Shown: positions 53,102 through 62,750, counted from the first letter of the stretch. The stretch is 64,000 nucleotides of DNA from Clostridium sp. (GCF_018372875.1 NZ_JAHAIF010000025.1:1-64000); one strand, 5' to 3'. Numbers and translations: made by a program. The notes: generated by a model from the letters alone, not told the origin.

Positions 53102-54043
53102 TTGGAAGGAACTTGGATAGAGGTTAGAGTAATTACCAAAAGTGAGGCTTTAGAGCCGATTTCTGGTATATTCTACGGACTAGATTGTAAGGGCGTTGCT
53201 ATAGAGGATCCAGAAGATATATTAGGTAGAGAACAAGGACCATTAACATGGGACTTTGCAGATATAAATGTACTAGAACACAAGGGTAAATTTGCAGTTG
53301 TTAAAGGGTATTTTTCAGAAGAAGATAATATAGATGAAATAATAGCTTATATTAATGAAAAGGTTGAAGAGATTAAAGCTTTAGGAATTGATGTAGGTGA
53401 AGGTAAAGTAGAAGTTGAAAAAATGTATGAAGAAGATTGGGCAAACAACTGGAAGAAGTACTATAAGCCTTCAAAGGTAGGGGAGAAAATAGTTGTTAAA
53501 CCAATATGGGAAGAATATGAAGCAAAAGATGAAGAATTAGTAGTTGAATTAGATCCGGGAATGGCATTTGGAACAGGTGAACATGAAACTACAAGAATGT
53601 GTATTCAAGCTTTAGAAAAGTATGTTCAAAAGGACAGCACTGTATTTGATGTTGGTTGTGGTTCTGGAATACTTGCCATTGCAGCAGCTAAGCTTGGTGC
53701 AAAACTTGCAGTGGGGGTTGATTTAGATCCAGTAGCAGTAGAATCAGCAAAAGAAAATGTAGGGTTCAATAACATAGATAATATTGAGATTCTACATGGA
53801 AATTTAATTGAAGTTATTGATGGTAAGGCTGATATAGTTGTAGCTAATATTATAGCAGAAATTATCTGTATATTAACTGAAGATGTAAGTAGAGTAATTA
53901 AGCCAAATGGTTACTTTATAACATCAGGGATTATCCATGATAGAGTAGAAATGGTTACTAATAAGTTAGAAGAATGCGGTTTTGAAGTTATTAAAGTTAA
54001 CAAGGATGGGGAATGGAACTGCATAATAGCAAAACTTAAGTAG
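53102..54043 (+). CDS. prmA: Ribosomal protein L11 methyltransferase
   Basis: A 313-aa SAM-dependent methyltransferase trimethylating L11. The N-terminal L11-recognition domain begins [21 protein letters not shown] motif [20 protein letters not shown] is preceded by [17 protein letters not shown]. The TTG at 53102 is the natural start, 9 bases after AAAGGA; a GTG at 53084 would add six residues. It is followed by rsmE and mtaB, the conserved firmicute trio. Confidence 0.94.
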   Translation: MEGTWIEVRVITKSEALEPISGIFYGLDCKGVAIEDPEDILGREQGPLTWDFADINVLEHKGKFAVVKGYFSEEDNIDEIIAYINEKVEEIKALGIDVGEGKVEVEKMYEEDWANNWKKYYKPSKVGEKIVVKPIWEEYEAKDEELVVELDPGMAFGTGEHETTRMCIQALEKYVQKDSTVFDVGCGSGILAIAAAKLGAKLAVGVDLDPVAVESAKENVGFNNIDNIEILHGNLIEVIDGKADIVVANIIAEIICILTEDVSRVIKPNGYFITSGIIHDRVEMVTNKLEECGFEVIKVNKDGEWNCIIAKLK

Positions 54044-54059
54044 TTAAGGAGAGAAGTAT

Positions 54060-54821
54060 ATGCATAAGTTTTTCACACCTGCTGAAAATATTAATTCTAA
54101 TGAAGGAAAAATATTAGGTGATGATGTTAAACATATATATAAGGTTTTAAGGTTAAGTGAGGGGGAAGAAGTAGTTTTAAATAACTGCATAGGTGATGAA
54201 TTCCTTGGGAAAATAAAAAGTATTTCAAAGACTGAAGTTATTATAGATATACTAGAAAAGTTAGATGTAAATAATGAAAGTCCTATAGAAATTTATTTAT
54301 ATCAAGGTCTTCCTAAGTCACAAAAGATGGACCTTATAGTTCAAAAGGGTACTGAACTTGGAATATCAAAGTTTGTACCAACTATTACTGATAGAGTAGA
54401 TGTTAAGCTTAAGGGAGAGTTTAAGAAGCTTGATAGACTTAATAGAATAGCTCTTGAAGCTGCAAAGCAAAGTAAGAGAAGCCTTATTCCAACGGTAGAT
54501 GAGCCAATATCATTTGATGATGTTTTAGGGGAATTAGAGGAATTAGATTTATTCTTGGTTCCTTATGAGAATGCCGAAAACTTTGGAATTAAAGGTGTAA
54601 TAAAGGATTTAAGGGATAGTGGAAGATTAGATAATGTTAAAAAGATCGGTATAATGGTTGGACCAGAAGGTGGTTTTGAGGAAGAAGAAATTGAAAGACT
54701 AAAAGAAAAAGGTGCCTATATTATTACGCTAGGAAGTAGAATTCTAAGAACGGAAACAGCTGGATTTACAGCAACTGCTTTAGTGCAATATGAGTTAGGT
54801 GATTTAGGAGGAAATGTTTAA
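54060..54821 (+). CDS. rsmE: 16S rRNA (uracil1498-N3)-methyltransferase
   Basis: A 253-aa SPOUT methyltransferase. A PUA-like N-terminal domain is followed by the knotted catalytic domain with YLYQGLPKSQKMDLIVQKG, MVGPEGGFEEEEIE and the trefoil-knot end LGSRILRTETAGFTATALV. GGAGAG precedes the ATG; it overlaps mtaB by one base. Confidence 0.95.
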   Translation: MHKFFTPAENINSNEGKILGDDVKHIYKVLRLSEGEEVVLNNCIGDEFLGKIKSISKTEVIIDILEKLDVNNESPIEIYLYQGLPKSQKMDLIVQKGTELGISKFVPTITDRVDVKLKGEFKKLDRLNRIALEAAKQSKRSLIPTVDEPISFDDVLGELEELDLFLVPYENAENFGIKGVIKDLRDSGRLDNVKKIGIMVGPEGGFEEEEIERLKEKGAYIITLGSRILRTETAGFTATALVQYELGDLGGNV

Positions 54822-56128
54822 TGAAGGTTGCATTTTCTACATTAGGATGTAGAGTTAATCATTATGAATCAGAAGCTATGGCAGAAAAGTTTATAAGAGA
54901 AGGATATGAGGTGACAGAGTTTACAGAAGTTGCTGATGTCTATGTTATAAATACGTGTACAGTAACAAATATGGGAGATAAGAAATCTAGACAAATTATA
55001 AGTAGAGCTAGAAGACTTAATCCAGATGCTATAATAGCTGTTGTAGGGTGTTATTCACAAATAGCACCAAAGGAAGTTTCAGCAATAGATGGTGTTGATG
55101 TTGTTCTTGGAACTAGAAATAAAGGTGATGTAGTTTATTACGTAAATAAAGCTAGAGATGAACAAGCAGCACAAATATATGTTGAAAGTGTACTAAGAAA
55201 TAAGAAATTTGAGGAATTAAACATAGAAGAATACCAAGATAAGACAAGAGCATTCCTAAAAATCCAAGATGGATGTAATAGATTCTGTGCATACTGTATA
55301 ATACCTTATTCTAGGGGATCGGTATGTTCGAAGGAACCAAGACAAGTTCTTGATGAAATAAATAAGTTATCAGAACATGGATTTAAGGAAATAATATTAT
55401 CAGGAATTCATACTGCATCATATGGATTAGATTTAGATGGTGAAATCACTTTAGTTGATTTATTAGAAGAGATAGAAAAACTAGATGGTATTGAAAGAGT
55501 AAGAATAGGGTCTATAGAGCCAGCTTTCTTTACTCCAGAAGTAATTGAAAAAATTAAGAATATGAAGAAATTATGTCCTCAGTTCCACCTTTCTCTTCAA
55601 AGTGGATGTAATGCTACGTTAAAGAGAATGAATAGAAGGTACACAGCTGAAGAGTATGAAAGAATAGTTAATATTTTAAGAGAAAATATTAAAGATGTTT
55701 CTATTACAACTGATGTTATAGTTGGATTCCCTGGAGAAACAGAAGAAGAATTTAATGAAACTTATGAGTTCTTAAAGAGAATAAAGCTTACAAAAACTCA
55801 TGTGTTTAAATATAGCCCAAGAGAAGGTACAAAGGCGGCAACTATGCCAAATCAATTAGATGGAACAGTTAAGGATAAAAGAAGTAAAGCTCTTATAGAA
55901 TTAAATAATAAAAATGAAGGTGACTTTACTAAATCTATTGTTGGTAGAGTTATGGATGTACTTATAGAACAGCCAGTAAAAGGGAAAGATGATGTATATG
56001 AAGGATATACTAGAAACTATGTTAAGGTTGAAGTTAAAGGTATAGAAGAAAACTTAAAAGGTCAAATAGTAAATTGCAAGATAGAAGAAGCTTTAGGAGA
56101 TTATGCTGTAGCTACTCTTGTAAAATAA
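54821..56128 (+). CDS. mtaB: tRNA t6A37 methylthiotransferase MtaB
   Basis: A 435-aa radical SAM enzyme that adds a methylthio group to t6A37 of tRNA. The N-terminal cluster cysteines are in STLGCRVNHYES, VINTCTVT and VVGCYSQ. The radical SAM motif is CNRFCAYCIIPYSRG. A C-terminal TRAM domain follows. Overlap with rsmE by one base points to coupling. Fourth-position order prmA-rsmE-mtaB-HIT fits other clostridia. Confidence 0.95.
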   Translation: MKVAFSTLGCRVNHYESEAMAEKFIREGYEVTEFTEVADVYVINTCTVTNMGDKKSRQIISRARRLNPDAIIAVVGCYSQIAPKEVSAIDGVDVVLGTRNKGDVVYYVNKARDEQAAQIYVESVLRNKKFEELNIEEYQDKTRAFLKIQDGCNRFCAYCIIPYSRGSVCSKEPRQVLDEINKLSEHGFKEIILSGIHTASYGLDLDGEITLVDLLEEIEKLDGIERVRIGSIEPAFFTPEVIEKIKNMKKLCPQFHLSLQSGCNATLKRMNRRYTAEEYERIVNILRENIKDVSITTDVIVGFPGETEEEFNETYEFLKRIKLTKTHVFKYSPREGTKAATMPNQLDGTVKDKRSKALIELNNKNEGDFTKSIVGRVMDVLIEQPVKGKDDVYEGYTRNYVKVEVKGIEENLKGQIVNCKIEEALGDYAVATLVK

Positions 56129-56156
56129 AAAGTTACTATTAGAAAGGGGTGAATTT

Positions 56157-56501
56157 ATGGAAGATTGTATTTTTTGTAAAATCATAAAGGGTGAAATACC
56201 AAGTAAAAAAGTATATGAAGATGAAAAGGTATATGCTTTTTATGATATAAGTCCAGAAGCACCTATACACTTCTTAGTAATACCTAAGGAGCATATAGAA
56301 AGTGCTAATGCCTTAAATGAAGAAAATGCATCTGTGGTCGCACATATTTTCTTAGTAATTAATAAACTAGTTAGTGAGCTAGGTATTGCGGAAAAAGGCT
56401 ACAGAATTGTAAATAATACAGGTAATGATGGAGGTCAAACTGTACATCATATGCATTTTCATGTTCTTGGAGGCAGAAGTTTAAATTGGCCTCCAGGCTA
56501 A
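56157..56501 (+). CDS. HIT-family nucleotide hydrolase (HinT type)
   Basis: A 114-aa histidine-triad protein, likely a purine nucleoside phosphoramidase. CIFCKIIKGEIPSKKVYED starts the protein, and the triad is QTVHHMHFHVLGG near the C-terminus. CIFC could bind zinc. GAAAGGGGTG precedes the ATG. It is the end of the prmA transcript; rpsU then begins with its own promoter. Confidence 0.93.
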   Translation: MEDCIFCKIIKGEIPSKKVYEDEKVYAFYDISPEAPIHFLVIPKEHIESANALNEENASVVAHIFLVINKLVSELGIAEKGYRIVNNTGNDGGQTVHHMHFHVLGGRSLNWPPG

Positions 56502-56522
56502 TAGTTAAATTTTTAAGAATTA

Positions 56523-56552
56523 TTGACACGAGCAACCTTACTATTGTATAAT
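56523..56552 (+). promoter_or_regulatory. Sigma-A promoter of rpsU
   Basis: TTGACA (56523-56528), 18 bases, TATAAT (56547-56552). Confidence 0.85.
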
Positions 56553-56571
56553 ATAGCATGTGTTATTAAGC

Positions 56572-56615
56572 CCGTAGCTGAGTTGAATTTAGAATTTTAG
56601 CTAGCGGAGGGAGGG
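56572..56615 (+). promoter_or_regulatory. Leader hairpin touching the rpsU ribosome site
   Basis: CCGTAGCTGAG (56572-56582) pairs with TTTAGCTAGCGG (56596-56607; one bulged G, two G-U). The last G's of the stem are the first of the GGAGGGAGGG ribosome site. S21 could control its own translation here. Confidence 0.4.
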
Positions 56616-56622
56616 ATAATTA

Positions 56623-56799
56623 ATGTCAGAAATCAAAGTTGGAGAAAACGAAACTCTTGAAAATGCGTTAAGAAGATTTAAGAGAAAATGTGCAAGAGCT
56701 GGAGTTCTTTCAGAAGTAAGAAAGAGAGAACACTACGAAAAGCCAAGCGTTAAGAAAAAGAAGAAATCAGAAGCTGCTAGAAAGAGAAAGTTCAAATAG
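56623..56799 (+). CDS. rpsU: 30S ribosomal protein S21
   Basis: A 58-aa very basic ribosomal protein, beginning [20 protein letters not shown] and ending in [25 protein letters not shown] precedes the ATG. Length and composition match firmicute S21 exactly. It is co-transcribed with the yqeY gene 30 bases downstream, the conserved pair, from a strong promoter with a structured leader. Confidence 0.97.
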   Translation: MSEIKVGENETLENALRRFKRKCARAGVLSEVRKREHYEKPSVKKKKKSEAARKRKFK

Positions 56800-56829
56800 A
56801 ACGTTCTTTTTGAAAGAAGGTATGTGTAT

Positions 56830-57282
56830 ATGCCAACAGTAAAAGAAAGACTTCAAGAAGATTGGAAAACTGCTTTAAAGGCTAAAGATAAATTTAAAGC
56901 TAACGTTATAAGTACAGCAAAGTCTGCGATTTTATTAGTTGAAAAGACTGATGGAATAACAGCGGATGATGCGCTAGCTATAGAAATATTAGCTAAAGAA
57001 GTCAAGCAAAGAAGAGAAGCAATGCTTGAGTTTGAAAAGGGAAATAGACAGGATTTGGTTGATCAGTCAAAAGCTGAGATAGAAATTTTGTTAAATTACC
57101 TTCCTCAGCAGTTAAGTGAAGGGGAAATAAGGCAAATTATTGAAGAATCAGCTATTGAAGCGGGCGCTAGTAGCATTAAAGACATGGGAAAAGTTATGTC
57201 AATTGTTAGACCTAAGACATTAGGTAGAGCAGATGGCAAGCTTGTTAGTCAAATAGTAAAAGAATATTTAACTAATAAATAA
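56830..57282 (+). CDS. GatB/YqeY domain protein
   Basis: A 150-aa helical protein homologous to the tail domain of GatB, starting PTVKERLQEDWKTALKAKDK with EVKQRREAMLEFEKGNRQDL and YLPQQLSEGEIRQII. A role in amidotransferase or tRNA contact is suggested by homology only. ATG 56830 is 9 bases after GAAAGAAGG; a GTG at 56824 is too close. Two consecutive terminators follow. Confidence 0.9.
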   Translation: MPTVKERLQEDWKTALKAKDKFKANVISTAKSAILLVEKTDGITADDALAIEILAKEVKQRREAMLEFEKGNRQDLVDQSKAEIEILLNYLPQQLSEGEIRQIIEESAIEAGASSIKDMGKVMSIVRPKTLGRADGKLVSQIVKEYLTNK

Positions 57283-57286
57283 TAAG

Positions 57287-57310
57287 AAGAACTCTTCGAG
57301 TTCTTTTTAT
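57287..57310 (+). terminator. First terminator after yqeY
   Basis: AAGAACTC pairs with GAGTTCTT around TTC, then TTTATTG. Confidence 0.8.
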
Positions 57311-57329
57311 TGTTTTGTATGAGTCATTA

Positions 57330-57372
57330 AAATAGAGTTTAAGGCTAATATTAGCTTTAAACTCTATTTTTT
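57330..57372 (+). terminator. Second, stronger terminator after yqeY
   Basis: AAATAGAGTTTAAGGCTAA pairs with TTAGCTTTAAACTCTATTT (one G-U), then TTT. A tandem of two terminators insulates the sporulation operon. Confidence 0.85.
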
Positions 57373-57469
57373 ATTCTGCCTATATGGATTTACATATTCT
57401 AATTGTTCTTTTTTTTATGTTTTAATCATAAATTACAATGATAGAAATATAAAAAATGGGGGATTAGAG

Positions 57470-57757
57470 GTGGAGGAAAAAATAAATAAAGGTAGAGAAA
57501 TGTTAGTAGATAAATTTGATTTGCCAGCAGAAATAGTAATGGATATTCCTAAGATAATTATTACAGGGAACAAAGAAATAATTATAGAAAATCATAAAGG
57601 GATATCTAATTTTGAGAAAAATCTAATTAAAGTAAATTCTAAAGTTGGCAATATAAATATAGAGGGAAGTGATTTTGAAATTTTGTACATAGGAGGATCG
57701 ACTATAAGTATAACCGGAAAATTTAAAGCAATTATATATGAGGATAAACAAAAATGA
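57470..57757 (+). CDS. yqfC: Sporulation protein YqfC
   Basis: A 95-aa YabP/YqfC family protein made in the mother cell under sigma-E in Bacillus. FDLPAEIVMDIPKIIITGNK and the beta-rich body ending ISITGKFKAIIYED fit the family. GTG start after GGGGGATTAGAG. It overlaps yqfD by four bases, the usual pair. Confidence 0.92.
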   Translation: MEEKINKGREMLVDKFDLPAEIVMDIPKIIITGNKEIIIENHKGISNFEKNLIKVNSKVGNINIEGSDFEILYIGGSTISITGKFKAIIYEDKQK

Positions 57758-58881
57758 TACTAGATAAATTAAAAGTTGGAAGTGTAATAGTTGAAATAAG
57801 TGCAAAATCACCTGAAAGAATACTTAACCTTCTATGGAACAGCGGAATAAAATCTAAGAACATTGTTAAGATTGATATAACTACAATTAGGTTAGAAGTT
57901 GAATATAATGACTATAATGAAGTAGTGGGTGCTGTTAAAAGATGTGGCGGCAAAATAAAGATAATAAGTAAAAATGGTTGGGTGTTTCTAATATCAAGAC
58001 TAAAGAGACAAATATCATTAGTTTTAGGTTTGTTAATATTTGTAATAGGGATGTTTTACCTGTCAACTTATATATGGGCTATAGATATACAAACAGGAAA
58101 TAATTTATCGCCTTATCAAGTTAGAAAAGAATTAAAGAAAATTGGTATTGTTCCAGGCATAAAGAAAAGTAAGATTGATGTTTATGATATAGAAAGTAAG
58201 GCTGAAGATATAAATAGTGATATATTGTGGATAAGAGCAAGAGTGGAAGGGGCTACATTGAAAATAGTTATTGAAGAGAAAGTTAATCCTCCAAAACAAG
58301 TTAGTGATACATCTGGAGATTGTGTGGCTAAAGTTGGTGGAGAAATAAAAAGGGTTTTTGTATCCTCTGGTACTAGCAATGTAAGCCCAGGCGATTTTGT
58401 TAATGAGGGAGATGTTTTAATAAAAGGAATACAAGGAAAAGAAGGAGAGGAATATGATGTTCCTGCAAAGGGAATAGTTATAGCTAATACGTTTTATGAG
58501 AAAGAAATGGAAGTACAGGTTAGTGGTTCTAAGCTTGATAAGACAGGTGAAAGAGATAGAGATATTTACTTATCTTTCTTTGGTAGGAAAATTTACTTGA
58601 AAAAAGCTATAAATAACTTTAAGTATTATGATAAAATAGAAGATGAAAAAGGTTTTATTAAAACTACAACTTATTTTGAGAGAGCAGAGAAAGAGGTAAA
58701 TTTAGATAAGGAAGAAGCAATTAAAACTGCAACTGAACAATTAACAGAATCATTTTCAAGAACTTTGAGTAATGATTATAAGATTGTTGATAAAGACGTG
58801 TATACAGAAGACATAGGTGAAGGTAAGTTGCGTGTTAAGGTGACCTTTGTAGTTGAACAGGATATAGCCAGTGTATCATAA
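57754..58881 (+). CDS. yqfD: Sporulation protein YqfD
   Basis: A 375-aa SpoIV-type membrane protein of the mother cell. After about 88 cytoplasmic residues (with NLLWNSGIKSKNI), one membrane helix (ISLVLGLLIFVIGMFYLS) leads to an external part with WIRARVEGATLKIVIEEK and DCVAKVGGEIKRVFVSSGT. No catalytic site is known. In many firmicutes phoH follows; here pgpH comes directly. Confidence 0.92.
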   Translation: MILDKLKVGSVIVEISAKSPERILNLLWNSGIKSKNIVKIDITTIRLEVEYNDYNEVVGAVKRCGGKIKIISKNGWVFLISRLKRQISLVLGLLIFVIGMFYLSTYIWAIDIQTGNNLSPYQVRKELKKIGIVPGIKKSKIDVYDIESKAEDINSDILWIRARVEGATLKIVIEEKVNPPKQVSDTSGDCVAKVGGEIKRVFVSSGTSNVSPGDFVNEGDVLIKGIQGKEGEEYDVPAKGIVIANTFYEKEMEVQVSGSKLDKTGERDRDIYLSFFGRKIYLKKAINNFKYYDKIEDEKGFIKTTTYFERAEKEVNLDKEEAIKTATEQLTESFSRTLSNDYKIVDKDVYTEDIGEGKLRVKVTFVVEQDIASVS

Positions 58882-58914
58882 TATAAGTGATGTACGAGTA
58901 AGAAGGTGATGAAC

Positions 58915-60981
58915 ATGAGTTTAAAAAGAAGGGAAACGAAAAAGGGGAATTATAAACCTAAGAGAATTTTATTATTTACCATAAGTTTTGTGGTAACTTA
59001 TTTTTTATTGATAACAGCTATTGCTCCAACTAAGTATGAGTTACAGGAAGGCGATATAGCAAGAGAAGATATAGTAGCCCAAAGAGAAACTGTAGATGAA
59101 CAAGCTTCAGAAGAAAAGTTAAAAGAAGCTTTATCTAAAGTAGATAAACAATATACATTAAAAGCAGAAGTGAAAATTGCTGCAGAGAATAATATAAATG
59201 CATTGTTTGAAAAGTTAATAAGTTTAAGTGCTACAGAATTAGATGAGAAGGAAAAGATAGTAGAAGTAAGAAAAGTTGAGGGGATTACCTTAGATGAAAG
59301 TGCTTGTAAGTTCTTATTATCAATACCAAAAGACACATTGGTTAAATTAAAATTAGAAGCTTTAGAAATAGTAGATTCTGTATATGTAAAAAATATTGAA
59401 GATGAGGATAGTGAAAGCTTATCTGAGGCTAGAAGTTTGGCCGCTGAAAAGGTAAAGAATCTTAATTTAAATTCCAATATAAGTAATGTGTTAAATAAAA
59501 TTATAATAGAACAAATAAAACCAAACTTTTATTATGATAAAGAAAAAACAGAAGAAAAGATTAAAGAAGTTCAAAAAAATACAGAGAAGGTAGTAATAAA
59601 GAAGAACCAGATAATAGTACAAAAAGGTGAACCTGTTACTTCAAGACAAATAGAAATTTTGACTGAATTAGGGTTAATAGGAGATTCTGCTGGGGAAGGA
59701 GTAATACTTCTATATATTGTTCTAGCAATACTTTTAAGTTCTGTTATGGGGATTCAATTCTTCTACATTTACAAGAACTACAGAAGTGTTTATTTAGATT
59801 TTAAGAAGTTGGTTTTAATTAATTTAATAAATGTATTTTCTTTAATATTAGTTAGATGTGTAAGTTTTGCATCTCCTTTTATGATACCATTAGCGTTAGC
59901 ACCATTACTTATGACTATGCTTATTAATTACAAGATATCACTGTTTGTTAACTCCATGAATGTTATCATAGTTGCTGCATTAACAGGATTTAACTCTCAA
60001 GTGATAATAATTGCAATAGTAAATGCATTAGTGGGTGCTACTATACTAAGGAAGATGCAACAAAGAAACGATATACTTTATTCAACATTATACATTGCAG
60101 TTTTATCTGGAGTTATAACATTTGCAACAGGTGTTATTTTATCAAGCAATTTAAAAGATATATTTTTAAATAGTGCTTTTTCTATAATAGGAACTGTGTT
60201 TGCAGGGGTTCTAGCTACAGGTTTATTACCGTTTTTAGAATCTACATTTAATATAGTAACTACATTAAAGTTGTTAGAGTTAAGTAATCCTAATAGTCCT
60301 CTTTTAAAGAAATTGCTAATGGAAGCCCCTGGGACATACCATCATAGCATGCTAGTTGCTAATTTAGCAGAGCTTGCAGCAGAAGAGGTTAAAGCTAATC
60401 CAGTAATAGCAAGAATAGGAGCTTATTATCATGATGTTGGTAAAACCACTAGACCATATTTCTTTAAGGAAAATCAAATTAGTAAAGAAAATCCTCATGA
60501 CAAGATAACTGCTAATTTAAGCACTTTAATAATAATATCTCATGTTAAGGAAGGACTAGAATTAGCAAAGGAATACAATATACCAGAAGTAATACAAGAT
60601 ATAATAGCGCAGCATCATGGTACAACTTTGGTTAAATATTTCTATTATACTGTAAAAAATAATGCTGAAAATCCTGATGAGGTTAGAGAAGAAGATTTTA
60701 GATATCCAGGCCCTATACCAAGTACTAAGGAATCTGGAATAATAATGTTAGCAGACTCTGTTGAAGCTGCAGTAAGGTCTATAAATGAGCCTACTAAGGG
60801 TAAAATAGAAGAAATGGTCAATAATATTATTAAAGATAAACTTCATTCTGGTCAGCTTAATGATTGTGATTTAACATTAAAGGATTTAGAAATAATTAGA
60901 AAGTGTTTCTTAAAGACTTTAAATGGAATATATCATCAAAGGATAGAATATCCAACAGAAAAGAGCAAAAGCTTAAAATAA
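58915..60981 (+). CDS. pgpH: 7TM-HD family phosphohydrolase PgpH (YqfF), probable c-di-AMP phosphodiesterase
   Basis: A 688-aa membrane protein. After one N-terminal helix an extracellular 7TMR-HDED domain spans about residues 45-260, seven helices follow to about 470, and a cytoplasmic HD domain ends the protein. Its metal ligands are in GTYHHSMLVANLAELA, GAYYHDVGKTTRPYFF and IAQHHGTT. In Listeria PgpH this domain hydrolyses c-di-AMP. I use ATG 58915, after AGAAGGTG; ATG 58909 and GTG 58906 fall in the ribosome site. Confidence 0.92.
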   Translation: MSLKRRETKKGNYKPKRILLFTISFVVTYFLLITAIAPTKYELQEGDIAREDIVAQRETVDEQASEEKLKEALSKVDKQYTLKAEVKIAAENNINALFEKLISLSATELDEKEKIVEVRKVEGITLDESACKFLLSIPKDTLVKLKLEALEIVDSVYVKNIEDEDSESLSEARSLAAEKVKNLNLNSNISNVLNKIIIEQIKPNFYYDKEKTEEKIKEVQKNTEKVVIKKNQIIVQKGEPVTSRQIEILTELGLIGDSAGEGVILLYIVLAILLSSVMGIQFFYIYKNYRSVYLDFKKLVLINLINVFSLILVRCVSFASPFMIPLALAPLLMTMLINYKISLFVNSMNVIIVAALTGFNSQVIIIAIVNALVGATILRKMQQRNDILYSTLYIAVLSGVITFATGVILSSNLKDIFLNSAFSIIGTVFAGVLATGLLPFLESTFNIVTTLKLLELSNPNSPLLKKLLMEAPGTYHHSMLVANLAELAAEEVKANPVIARIGAYYHDVGKTTRPYFFKENQISKENPHDKITANLSTLIIISHVKEGLELAKEYNIPEVIQDIIAQHHGTTLVKYFYYTVKNNAENPDEVREEDFRYPGPIPSTKESGIIMLADSVEAAVRSINEPTKGKIEEMVNNIIKDKLHSGQLNDCDLTLKDLEIIRKCFLKTLNGIYHQRIEYPTEKSKSLK

Positions 60982-61009
60982 AGGGGATGAGTTTTTAACT
61001 CACCCCTTT
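60980..61009 (+). terminator. Hairpin between pgpH and ybeY
   Basis: AAAGGGG-A-TGAGT pairs with ACTCA-CCCCTTT with one bulged A. A-run instead of T-run follows on the + strand, so it may be an mRNA processing or stability hairpin rather than a terminator. Confidence 0.5.
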
Positions 61010-61036
61010 AAAAAATATGAAAAGAGGAGAAACTAA

Positions 61037-61537
61037 ATGATATATACAGATAACAGACAAGAAAAAATAGAAGTGACAGAAGAATTAGTAAAGGAATTAG
61101 AGCATACAATAGAATTTACTTTAAAGGAAGAAGAAGTGAATATACCATTTGAAATTTCATTATTGTTTGTAGACAATGATGAAATTAGGGAAATAAACAA
61201 TGAAACTAGAAATATAGATAAAGAAACAGATGTGCTATCTTTTCCTATGCTAGACTACCCAAAAGATAGGGTTTTTAAAGATGTGTATAAGAATTATGAA
61301 TTTGATGAAACGTATATGGATGGAGAAGAACTAGTTTTAGGAGATATAGTATTATCTTTAGAAAAGGCTTTAGAACAGAGCAATGAATATAATCATTCCT
61401 TTAAAAGAGAAGCTTCATACTTAGTAGTTCATTCAGTACTACATTTATTAGGGTATGATCATATGGAAGAGGATGAGAAAAAAGTTATGAGAAAAAGAGA
61501 AGAAGATATCTTAGGGCAATTAGATATTAAAAGATAA
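61037..61537 (+). CDS. ybeY: Endoribonuclease YbeY (16S rRNA maturation)
   Basis: A 166-aa zinc-dependent RNase with the hallmark H-x3-H-x5-[19 protein letters not shown]. It also has ETDVLSFPM. It functions in 16S rRNA 3-prime processing and ribosome quality control. Strong GAGGAG site. Part of the yqfC to era operon. Confidence 0.95.
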   Translation: MIYTDNRQEKIEVTEELVKELEHTIEFTLKEEEVNIPFEISLLFVDNDEIREINNETRNIDKETDVLSFPMLDYPKDRVFKDVYKNYEFDETYMDGEELVLGDIVLSLEKALEQSNEYNHSFKREASYLVVHSVLHLLGYDHMEEDEKKVMRKREEDILGQLDIKR

Positions 61538-61562
61538 AATTATAAGTGGGTGATGATAAAAA

Positions 61563-62264
61563 GTGAAGTTAAAAAAAGTGGTAGATAGCTTCAATCATGC
61601 TATAAATGGTATTATTGATACAGTAAGAACTCAAAGAAATATGAAAATACATCTTGTAGCTGCTATAGGGGTTTTAATAGCTTGTTTTTGTTTTGATATA
61701 TCTAAGATGGAATTTTTGATAATTGCAATAACCGTAGCTATAGTAATTGCTGCAGAATTAATAAATACCGCTATAGAAGCAGCTATTGATATGACTACTA
61801 ATTATTATCATCCATTAGCTAAGATAGCTAAAAATGCAGCAGCAGGGGCTGTGTTGGTAACTGCTATAAATGCTATAGTGGTGGGGTATGTTATCTTTTG
61901 GGATAAACTATCTAATATATCTTATGAGGTAATACATAAGGTTAAAAACAATGAGCCATATACAATATTTATTGTCTTAGTTATAGTCAGCTTTGCCACT
62001 ATAATAGTAAAAGCTATATTTGGAGAAGGAACTCCTCTTAAAGGTGGTATGCCTAGTGGACATAGTGCGTTATCATTTTCTATAGCTACAGCAATAGCTT
62101 TAATTACTGAAGAGCCAACCTGTATAATGTTAAGTTATTTAATGGCCTTTATTACAGCACAAAGTAGGGTTGATTCTGAGGTTCATACATTATCTGAAGT
62201 TATTGTGGGAGCTATATTTGGTATGCTTATAACCTTATTGATTTTTACCATATTCAAATTATAA
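61563..62264 (+). CDS. dgkA: Diacylglycerol/undecaprenol kinase fused to PAP2 phosphatase
   Basis: A 233-aa membrane protein of two modules. Residues 1-115 are a DgkA/UdpK-type kinase, with the active-site helix VIAAELINTAIEAAIDM and HPLAKIAKNAAAGAVLV. Residues 130-233 are a PAP2 phosphatase half: KAIFGEGTPLKGGMPSGHSA, then AQSRVDSEVHTLSEVIVGA. The P-S-G-H and the S-R-x5-H histidine are present; the usual final Asp is Glu. A lipid kinase and a lipid phosphatase in one chain could tune undecaprenyl phosphate. GTG start after GGGTGATG. Confidence 0.88.
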   Translation: MKLKKVVDSFNHAINGIIDTVRTQRNMKIHLVAAIGVLIACFCFDISKMEFLIIAITVAIVIAAELINTAIEAAIDMTTNYYHPLAKIAKNAAAGAVLVTAINAIVVGYVIFWDKLSNISYEVIHKVKNNEPYTIFIVLVIVSFATIIVKAIFGEGTPLKGGMPSGHSALSFSIATAIALITEEPTCIMLSYLMAFITAQSRVDSEVHTLSEVIVGAIFGMLITLLIFTIFKL

Positions 62265-62343
62265 TTATAATGATATAATGAAAAATACACATAATATGAG
62301 TATATAAAAATATAAAATTATTGTGTATCTTGGAGGAAATAAA

Positions 62344-62742
62344 GTGAATAAAGAGTTAATATTAAAAGCTATAGAAGCAAGAGAGAATGCATACTGTCCA
62401 TATTCTAATTTTAAGGTTGGGGCAGCAGCCTTATTTGAAGATGGAAATATATACGTAGGATGCAATGTTGAAAATGCATCTTTTGGAGCAACTAACTGTG
62501 CTGAAAGAACAGCTATATTTAGTGGGGTTGCAAATGGAAATAGAAAGTTAAAAGAATTAGCATTAATAGGAGATGTTAAAGCATTTACATATCCTTGTGG
62601 AATCTGTAGGCAAGTAATATCTGAGTTTGCAGAAAGTGGAGATATGAAAATTTATATAATAAAAAATGAAAATGAAGTTTTAGAAACAACTTTAGATGAA
62701 GTTATGCCAGGTACTTTTACTAAGAAGGACTTGGAGAAATAG
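62344..62742 (+). CDS. cdd: Cytidine deaminase
   Basis: A 132-aa zinc enzyme converting cytidine to uridine. [20 protein letters not shown] supplies the zinc Cys and catalytic Glu, and [13 protein letters not shown] the other two Cys. [12 protein letters not shown] is the substrate loop. GTG 62344 follows GGAGG; the in-frame start at 62323 lies upstream of it. Its end is 8 bases before era. Confidence 0.95.
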   Translation: MNKELILKAIEARENAYCPYSNFKVGAAALFEDGNIYVGCNVENASFGATNCAERTAIFSGVANGNRKLKELALIGDVKAFTYPCGICRQVISEFAESGDMKIYIIKNENEVLETTLDEVMPGTFTKKDLEK

Positions 62743-62750
62743 GAGGAAGA

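Noticed and set aside
60980..61009. Full terminator splitting pgpH from ybeY
   Set aside because: The hairpin is followed by A's, not T's, on the coding strand, so the genes are probably still co-transcribed.
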